A DNA stretch of 64,000 nt from Eucommia ulmoides (Eukaryota > Streptophyta > Magnoliopsida > Garryales > Eucommiaceae): the NCBI GenBank assembly GCA_016647705.1, contig CM028335.1, forward strand, positions 5,286,579 to 5,350,578, in the 5' to 3' direction. Every line of letters starts with the position of its first letter. The first letter of the stretch is position 1. The notes beneath the pieces are model-generated. The model was not told the DNA's origin, ran no database searches, and saw only the letters and a program-made list of their open reading frames with translations. Below are positions 57,908-64,000 of this stretch, piece after piece. Position numbers and translations under genes: made by a program.

Positions 57908-58160
57908 TTTATTTATACTAATAAATACCATGCAAAGAAGATAGCTCTTAAAGATATGTCTGTAAATACAAAATAATAGGGACAGTAAAAATTATATAAA
58001 ATAACATGGGACAATAAAAATAAACCAAACATATTTATTACATTACATTGTACTACAAATTGTATAACAATTTTTTTCCCATTTCAAATTCATAGTAAAA
58101 TTTCATTAAAGCTGTCAACATTTCAATAACATACTCAAAATTTTCAAATGTTTTAATCCC

Positions 58161-58168
58161 TATATAAA
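58161..58168 (+). promoter_or_regulatory. TATA box of the CEP gene
   Basis: tatataaa lies about 53 bp upstream of the ATG at 58221, consistent with a very short leader. Confidence 0.7.
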
Positions 58169-58220
58169 GAGAGAGGACAAACTCAAAGATTAATAACATA
58201 CTATTAGGTTGGTTGATAAA

Positions 58221-58583
58221 ATGACTTCTTTTTCATCGTCTTCATCAATTCGGCTACTTGTTTTTTTTATAGCAACAATTGCTAGCCCTGTGATTGGAAT
58301 TGATTCATACAATGAAGCTAAGGCTTTTAGGCCGACGAGCCCGGGTAACAGCCCAGGTATTGGACATTCTCTCAATGGTGGAGAGCAGTTGGAGAGTAAG
58401 AATTTGAGGCCCACGACCCCTGGTAGCAGCCTTGGCGATGGTCATTCTCTTGACATTGGAGAGTCGTGGGAGAGTAAGGCTTTTAGGCCTACGACTCCTC
58501 CTGGTAATAGTCCTGGTATTGGTCATCCATTAGTTACCGCACCAATGTTACCTTTTCAGCAATTTCAATCCAATTTAGTGTGA
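58221..58583 (+). CDS. CEP (C-terminally encoded peptide) precursor with three CEP repeats
   Basis: The 120-residue secreted precursor begins MTSFSSSSSIRLLVFFIATI, a signal peptide with likely cleavage near residue 26. Three 15-16-residue CEP-like segments follow: AFRPTSPGNSPGIGH (35-49), NLRPTTPGSSLGDGH (61-75) and AFRPTTPPGNSPGIGH (87-102). They match the family pattern F-R-P-T-x-P-G-x-S-P-G-x-G-H, separated by acidic spacers. The mature CEPs of other plants are processed, proline-hydroxylated peptides sensed by CEPR receptor kinases in nitrogen-demand and root-growth signalling. Repeat 2 is the most divergent (no F, no second SP); repeat 3 has one extra Pro. The start at 58221 is chosen because it is the first ATG after the TATA box and opens directly into the signal peptide. 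The frame is intact. Confidence 0.92.
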   Translation: MTSFSSSSSIRLLVFFIATIASPVIGIDSYNEAKAFRPTSPGNSPGIGHSLNGGEQLESKNLRPTTPGSSLGDGHSLDIGESWESKAFRPTTPPGNSPGIGHPLVTAPMLPFQQFQSNLV

Positions 58584-58669
58584 TTTAAGAAATTGTTTGG
58601 TCCTCAAATCCCAATTTGGTGTCTTCAAACAAAGTGTACCGAACAATTACTTAATATTAATGACGGTAG

Positions 58670-58675
58670 AATAAA
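58670..58675 (+). terminator. Polyadenylation signal of the CEP gene
   Basis: aataaa about 87 bp after the stop codon. Confidence 0.55.
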
Positions 58676-59778
58676 GTTTATTCTCGTTGTTTTTTGTTTT
58701 TTTTTTCTTCAGTCAATACATCAAATTGTAATAAAATTCTCATATGCATAACGGAATATTCATTACACAAATCTTAATATTTCATTGTCGACGCAGAAAA
58801 ACATATATCAAGTAGGAGATTATATGATAATATTTCTTACAAACTTAAATAACAATAAGAGTCAATTTGACAAATTATGGAATGTTTTGAATTCTCAAAC
58901 TCAATCTCGTGACAGTGTAAATTGTAAATATAATTTACAAAAATATTATTAAATATTACTATCTTACTTCTTTCTTTAATAAAAATACTACTCTGAACAC
59001 ATTTTTATGACACATGATCATTATCACTACTACTAATTACTCAACAATTAATATCTCATTAATTTTAAACAAAATACTAAAATAATTAAATTGAAGAAGA
59101 CTCCAATCGAATCCTAAGCGAAAACTTCATAATTCTTAGTTGCTTGTTTCGGGGTATAAATGCTAACAATCACAAGTTAGGAACTAAAGTAAATTCATAA
59201 AAATCTATAGTGTGTTGGCGTATTGCATGCATGGGATACCTAAGAGGTGTTAGTCTAGTTGACAAGGGAAGATATTTCATTTTCTTGACAACCAAGATTC
59301 GACTCTCCTAGGGAGCACTTCGAGAATTAACTCTTAAATTTAATCTCGAATGCATTGGACCAATGTGGGAAAGTGTGCCCTTAAGATCACCTGGAAAAGT
59401 AATTAGTCGAGGGACGCATAAATTAGCCCAAACAACACCTTACCATAAAAAGAAAAGAAGCGTGCATAGGGATAATATAACTAATAAGCAGGGTAATTAG
59501 TTTTTGCCCATGGTATTAAGGGATTGTAACAACCTCAATAAGTGATGCTTATTTATAGAAATGGGATAGTATTAAGTGTGAAGAAGAAATAAGAGGATAT
59601 TAATTCAAAGAAATTTCAAATGGCTAGCTATCAATTTTAAATTAATTTTTGGGTTGGCTTACTTGGAATTTCATCACTATTTGAGAATTTTGTGAGGATC
59701 ATTAAAAAAAATAAAATTAATAAAAAAAAACCTTCGAAGCAATAATATTTCCAAATGAACACGTGTAATTACTTATTA
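58676..59778. other. Downstream region of CEP, partly shared with the LTP locus
   Basis: 59141-59225 and 59495-59640 resemble blocks upstream of the LTP gene (12224-12330, 12725-12905). No gene is visible. Confidence 0.5.
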
Positions 59779-60227
59779 TTAATTTAAGGATTAATTATAC
59801 TTTATCCATGTGATTTGGCTCATTTGCACTTTATCCCCTTATAGTTTAAATGTCGTCATTTATCCCCTCTGTGGTCTTGGACTTAAGTGCAACGCTTAAA
59901 ATTATGGGTAATTGGTAGGGCGTGAAATACACCGCTACTTACACTCGCAAGTATACAAGGTCTAAGTTTTAGTATAGTGTGATCGTTAAGATCGGGTTAT
60001 CATATCCATAGGAATTGGTGTCGTTACTATCGAATACCGCATTTGTCGTGACCTAATTTTATCTAGGCAAAAAACAAATGTATTTAATTAATTAAACTAA
60101 TACTAATATAACCTAAATTAACTACACTAATATGCTAATATGTTTTAGGGTCAAGAATTGCCTAGGGATTAACGTGTTTACAAATACGTGTTCGATCTCG
60201 ATTTACTCACGTTTACGGTGTTCGACC

Positions 60228-60620
60228 TATATGACAATCTCGGTACATAAACTCCACCGCCACCTCTTCCGAGTGTAAGACGGGGGAATACATGATTTCG
60301 AGTCAACGTAGAAGTCCTTCGCAACGTCTTAACGACCCTAGGTTACGTGAGTCTCGCCCAGCGTCATTGATTGCACATAATCCAACTCCATCCCGAGTTA
60401 TTGGATCGTCGCGTTGTATTTACCCTATCGACAATCTCCGTTCTAAAACTCCCGCGCCTCCTCTCCCGAGTGTAAGACGAGGGATATAACACAATTTCGA
60501 GCCAACGAAGAAGTCCCCATCAACGTCTTAACGACCCTAGATAGCGTGAGTCTTGCCCTAACGTCATCAATTGTCCACGATTTAAACCCCGACCAGGTTA
60601 TAAAATCATGGCGTTTGTTT
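60228..60620 (+). repeat. About 200-bp tandem duplication inside copy B
   Basis: 'gacaatctc-gt...actcc-c-cc-cctc-tcc-gagtgtaagacg', 'aacgtcttaacgaccctag' and 'cgtgagtct-gccc' occur twice, at about 60232 and 60422. Copy A has this block once (30562-30760). Confidence 0.8.
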
Positions 60621-61133
60621 ACCCAAATCTGAATCCAGGGTTTGTCAAGACCCCGTATTCTCCATTTATCTAACTAAACATGATAAACAAACAATACGAT
60701 AAATACAATCAAACTACGAAGAACATTCACAAACGAAACACCGAGATCATCCAAACAACGTATTTATAAATATAGTGTTAATCCCTACTACAATCCATAT
60801 TTAACTCGTGGCCATATCTGCATAAACATATAAATCGAGTTAAACATGTTCACATGATCCTAAGATAAAGAAATAAGGAAAAACAATCGACGAACTTAGC
60901 CTCATCCGAAGATAAACTGCTAAGAACGCTCAACGATCGATTCGTCGTCTTCTCCACTTCGGGATGTGAGCTCCACCTCTAAAATTCCTAAATATACGCT
61001 TAGATATAGCCTAAGGGGCTCAAAAAGCCAAGGGGGCAAGAGAGAGACTGGCCAAGGGGGAGGAGAAGGGGTATTTATAGCCAAAATATCCTAAAAATAT
61101 TTAAAAATATCTCAAGACTGTGCAGGGAAAATC

Positions 61134-61394
61134 CGCCTAGGCGAAGAAAACTGTGCCTAGGCGAATTCAGGTCGGTTCGGTTGATCGCCTAGGCGGTGAA
61201 GTAAACGGTGGACTGGGAGAACATTCTGTTGGATTTTCGCCTAGGCGAAGAAAACTTCGCTTAGGCGAGCGGCTATCAGTAGTCCATCTTCGTCTTCTGC
61301 TGGATTTCTGCCTAGGCGATAGAATCTTCACCTAAGCGGTCATCCGTCAGTAACATTTTGATCTTTTCTCAGCTTCTTCACCGCCTAGGCGGTG
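61134..61394 (+). repeat. Eight GCCTAGGC-type palindromes, three pairs at 20-bp offset (copy B)
   Basis: cgcctaggcg or close variants at 61134, 61154, 61186, 61238, 61258, 61309, 61329 and 61382 (the last within caccgcctaggcggtg). Pairs 61134/61154, 61238/61258 and 61309/61329 are offset by exactly 20 bp, joined by spacers such as aagaaaactg and aagaaaactt. The first motif is 54 bp downstream of the TATA-like box. Confidence 0.9.
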
Positions 61395-61981
61395 GGCCTG
61401 TTTCATCTTTTTGCCTTCGAGCTTGTTTATCCACCGTAACTTTGAACCGCTTTGGTTCGATCTCATCGTTTTCGCTCCAGTTTCTTATCTTTTTGCCGCA
61501 CACACCTGATTTATACAAAAAAGATAAAAACTAATTAAGACATAATAAAAATAACTATAAACGTACTTGAAAACTAACAAATTCGGATTAAAAATACGTA
61601 GGTATTTTACACCTATCAGTAATTGTGTCAGTTCACTTTAAAATTAAGAGTAATTTTGTCATTTTGTTCTAACTAATTCAATGGATCTAATTGCAAAATT
61701 TTCTAAAACTATAAAGGTCAAAATATATTTCTTCTCCAAACTCCCTTTGTAATTTCCTTTCTATTCTCTCTTCCCTCCCGACAACGGTGGCGACAGCGAA
61801 GCTTCCGACGTCTTTCTCTTCAGCTCACCTCTGGACACGCATCCACTGACCTCTTCTCTCTCTCTCTCTTCTGGGTACCAACCACCCCTATACCAGCCAC
61901 CATCAACTGCGTTGGCCACCCTCATCCCAACCATCCACGCCGGCCACTCCAAACATCCACGCCATACCAACACAACCGCGC

Positions 61982-61989
61982 CAAACCAC

Positions 61990-62012
<23 letters not shown>
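61982..62012. repeat. (CA)n microsatellite with A-rich run
   Basis: About fifteen CA units followed by atatat and about twenty A residues, in the right arm of the Mutator-like element. Confidence 0.95.
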
Positions 62013-62023
<11 letters not shown>

Positions 62024-62976
62024 AAAAAAAAAAAAAAAAAAATGATCTTTGCACGGTTTTGCAGATCCGACCGTTGTTCTCATTGAAGGACGACCACCGA
62101 TCGTTGAATTGAGAATATTGATCGCCGTTAGAGATTTTCTTCGTCGTCGCCGTTTCTTTTTCTCGGCAGTTCGTGAGTTTCTTTAAACTCTTACAATCGA
62201 CCAGAAGTGATAGCGACGGAGCGGCGAGGAAGACGTGGATGGCGATGGAGGAAGACTACAACGAGAATCTGGCCAGATTTGAACTCGAAGGTGATGGGAT
62301 AGGAGAGAAACAATCTAGAGAGAGAAACTATCACCGGTGATGGAGAAACAATCTAGAGAGAGAAACAATCAAATCATACACCGCCGCTCGGAGATGGTAC
62401 TTGGGATTCTCCTCCTCCGTCTCGTGGGTGAGTCGGAATCGCAGTCAAAGGTGGCAGGCGAGCGAGATGGGAGTTGGAGGAAGAAGATGATATGATAATA
62501 GAGAAAATACATTTATGGCCCTTTAAGTTTCAAAACAGTATGAAAATAATCCTTACCAAATTATTTTAAGGGTATAAATGTTATTTCATACTATTTAATG
62601 GATTTCTATTGACTTCCGTCCATTGACCGTTAGAGTTAACGAAAAACGTAACTTTTGCACTTAAGTCCAAGACCACAGGGGGGTAAGTAACGATGTTTAA
62701 ACCACAAGGGGGTAAAGTAATAATGGGTCAAATCACAGGAGGATAAAATGTAATTAATCCTTAATTTAATCATGTGCATATTCATTTCATACTAAAGTTT
62801 TTTTTCTTTTCTTTTTTTTCCCTCCTTTTTCCTTTCTAGTTAACCAACTTATTCATTTTGCATAATGAAATAACAAATACCCAAAAAAAAAAAAAACCTC
62901 AGAATATTAAATTATAATAAAATTGCCTAGAATAATTGAGAAGCAAAATATTTATTGATATGTGAAGAAAAAAAAC

Positions 62977-64000
62977 TCAAGACGGCAAATTAGACTTGAA
63001 CTTGAGTTTAAAAACCAGAATGTGAAAGTCTCCCGGTGGATAAGTCTTGGTGAAAATATATATTATCTAATTAGCTGAACTAACGGATTGAAGCGAATAA
63101 TATTATGGAGAATGTGGTGACGAGTCAAGTGACAATCAGTCTTAACGTGTTTTGTATGCTCGTGAAAAACTCCATTATAGGCGATCTGAATAGCACTCCT
63201 ATTGTATATAGAATAGTGTTAGTAGGGGTTAAAACTCCCATATTAGCGAGGAGTCAATAGAACCAAAGTAGTTCGTGTATTAAATTAGCGATGACATGGT
63301 ATTCAACTTTAGTGTTGGAGTAAGTAACCACGGTTTGTTTCTTACTGCACCAGGAAATGGAGTTGTCCAAGAAAAAATAATAACTAATAGTTGAACATTT
63401 GTCTTTGGGATCTTCTGTCCAGTCGACATCAGAATAAGTTTGTAAGGTAAGAGCAGAATAGGCGGATAAATGAAGTACGTGATATAAGGTGTCTTTGACA
63501 TACCAAAGCATACGAAGAATAGTCAAGTAATGAGTGGTCCTAGCAGTAGATTACTGGCTTTGCTTGATGGACGACGTAGGCGATATCTACACAAGTAACT
63601 GTGAGATAAAGTAAACTTCCATTTAGTTGGCGATAGAGAGTGACGTCTAGGAGAAGAATTTCATCTAGTGGTGTAAGTCTGATATTTGACTTTAGATGAA
63701 TGTTGACAGTGATAAAGTCAGTGATGTCAACCTTGGAAAGAAAATTATAAGCATATTTGGCCCGAGAGAGAAAATATCCATCTGAAGCAGTTGAAACTTT
63801 GAAACTAGGAAAAATAAGTGAACACACCAAGGTCTTTCATCTCAAATTGACCATTAAGAAAAAAATTTAGTTCAGACATTCCACATAGATCATCTCATGT
63901 AATGACCATGTCATCCACATATAATAGGGATGTTTTAATAACATATAGTAAAAGAAGGATAATATTGTTGTCAGTTCGGCGAATAAACAAGACAGAATTA
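62977..64000 (-). mobile_element. Copia RT-RNase H fragment, minus strand, running off the window
   Basis: On the minus strand from 64000: RT catalytic region (YVDDMVIT), then QFEMKDLGVFTYF, AKYAYNFLSKVDITD, NIRLTPLDEILLLDVTLYRQ, SLLYLTVTCVDIAYVVHQ. RNase H follows (YSDVDWTEDPKDKCSTISYY, SWCSKKQTVVTYSNTKVEYH), ending FTKTYPPGDFHILVFKLK and a stop at about 62977. Frameshifts (near 63560 and 63830) break it. It resembles the remnant at 34416-37065. The rest lies beyond the window. Confidence 0.85.

Larger units (their letters stand above)
59913..61618 (+). mobile_element. Solo LTR copy B, palindromic-array family (1706 bp)
   Basis: It starts tggtagggcgtgaaatac and ends gtattttacacctatca. It has a perfect 5-bp target duplication, gtaat (59908-59912 and 61619-61623). 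TATA-like tatttatag is at 61072-61080. It is longer than copy A because of an internal duplication of about 200 bp. Backbone text is shared with copies A and C. No coding capacity. Confidence 0.9.
59788..62760. mobile_element. Mutator-like TIR element, non-autonomous (2973 bp incl. insertion)
   Basis: Terminal inverted repeats of about 120 bp start ggattaattatactttatcc on the left and end ggataaaatgtaattaatcc on the right. They are flanked by a perfect 9-bp target duplication, ttaatttaa (59779-59787 and 62761-62769), diagnostic of Mutator-like elements. No transposase is visible. The interior has a solo LTR (59913-61618) and about 1 kb of GC-richer sequence (61740-62480) that could be captured genic or promoter DNA but shows no recognisable protein. 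Confidence 0.9.

Noticed and set aside
61134-61394. Simple satellite or restriction-site artefact
   Set aside because: The motifs are not head-to-tail; they recur in pairs at a set offset separated by unrelated sequence, inside an LTR with a perfect target duplication.
61761-62112. Short frames on both strands
   Set aside because: They span CT-rich, CA-repeat and poly-A tracts inside the Mutator-like element.

Overview
The window looks like a repeat-dominated, AT-rich intergenic stretch of a flowering-plant nuclear genome, probably a eudicot. The signs are F-box/FBD, type-1 lipid-transfer-protein and CEP peptide genes, plant chromovirus and copia retrotransposons, Tourist-like MITEs, a Mutator-like element and a plant L1 LINE with an RNase H tail. 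I cannot name the species. I see no rRNA, tRNA, CRISPR or prokaryotic-type features.

Host genes are few. There is a broken F-box/LRR/FBD gene (7.9-10.0 kb, +), an apparently intact type-1 non-specific lipid transfer protein gene (11.7-12.05 kb, -) and an apparently intact CEP peptide-hormone precursor with three CEP repeats (58.2-58.6 kb, +). A CRWN/NMCP1-like coiled-coil gene fragment sits inside a non-autonomous LTR element (3.7-4.0 kb).

Layout of the repeats. 0-6.4 kb: end of a Mutator-like element, a copia LTR, a non-autonomous LTR element on the minus strand (2282-5145) interrupted by a foreign LTR, and a MITE. 16.2-24.9 kb: a decayed chromovirus with its 3' LTR truncated and a MITE inside its RNase H region. 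25.3-33.4 kb: a decayed Ty1/copia element whose RT is split by a solo LTR (copy A). 33.4-37.3 kb: an AT-rich tandem repeat, then a second copia pol remnant. 37.3-56.4 kb: a nested stack, namely a SIRE-like copia remnant, split by an L1 LINE (13-bp TSD) and by a chromovirus solo LTR; the LINE is itself split by solo LTR copy C (which carries a hAT MITE) and by solo LTR D. 59.8-62.8 kb: a Mutator-like TIR element with a perfect 9-bp TSD, carrying solo LTR copy B. 63-64 kb: a third copia pol fragment, minus strand.

The most interesting signal is in the leaders and LTRs of these elements. Several families carry arrays of short palindromes or hairpins. In the copia leader and in solo LTRs A, B and C, 10-14-bp palindromes occur in pairs at nearly fixed spacing: 22 bp centre to centre in the copia leader (4 clear pairs) and 20 bp in copies A and B (5 pairs). 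The palindromic core differs between related copies (GTCGAC, CTGCAG, CCTAGG). The chromovirus LTRs carry 4-5 tetraloop hairpins with covarying stems, and the SIRE-like LTR carries four hairpins with an ACCGGTAA-type loop. One reading is RNA dimerisation or packaging signals that diversify between lineages; that is inference, but the pattern is directly visible.
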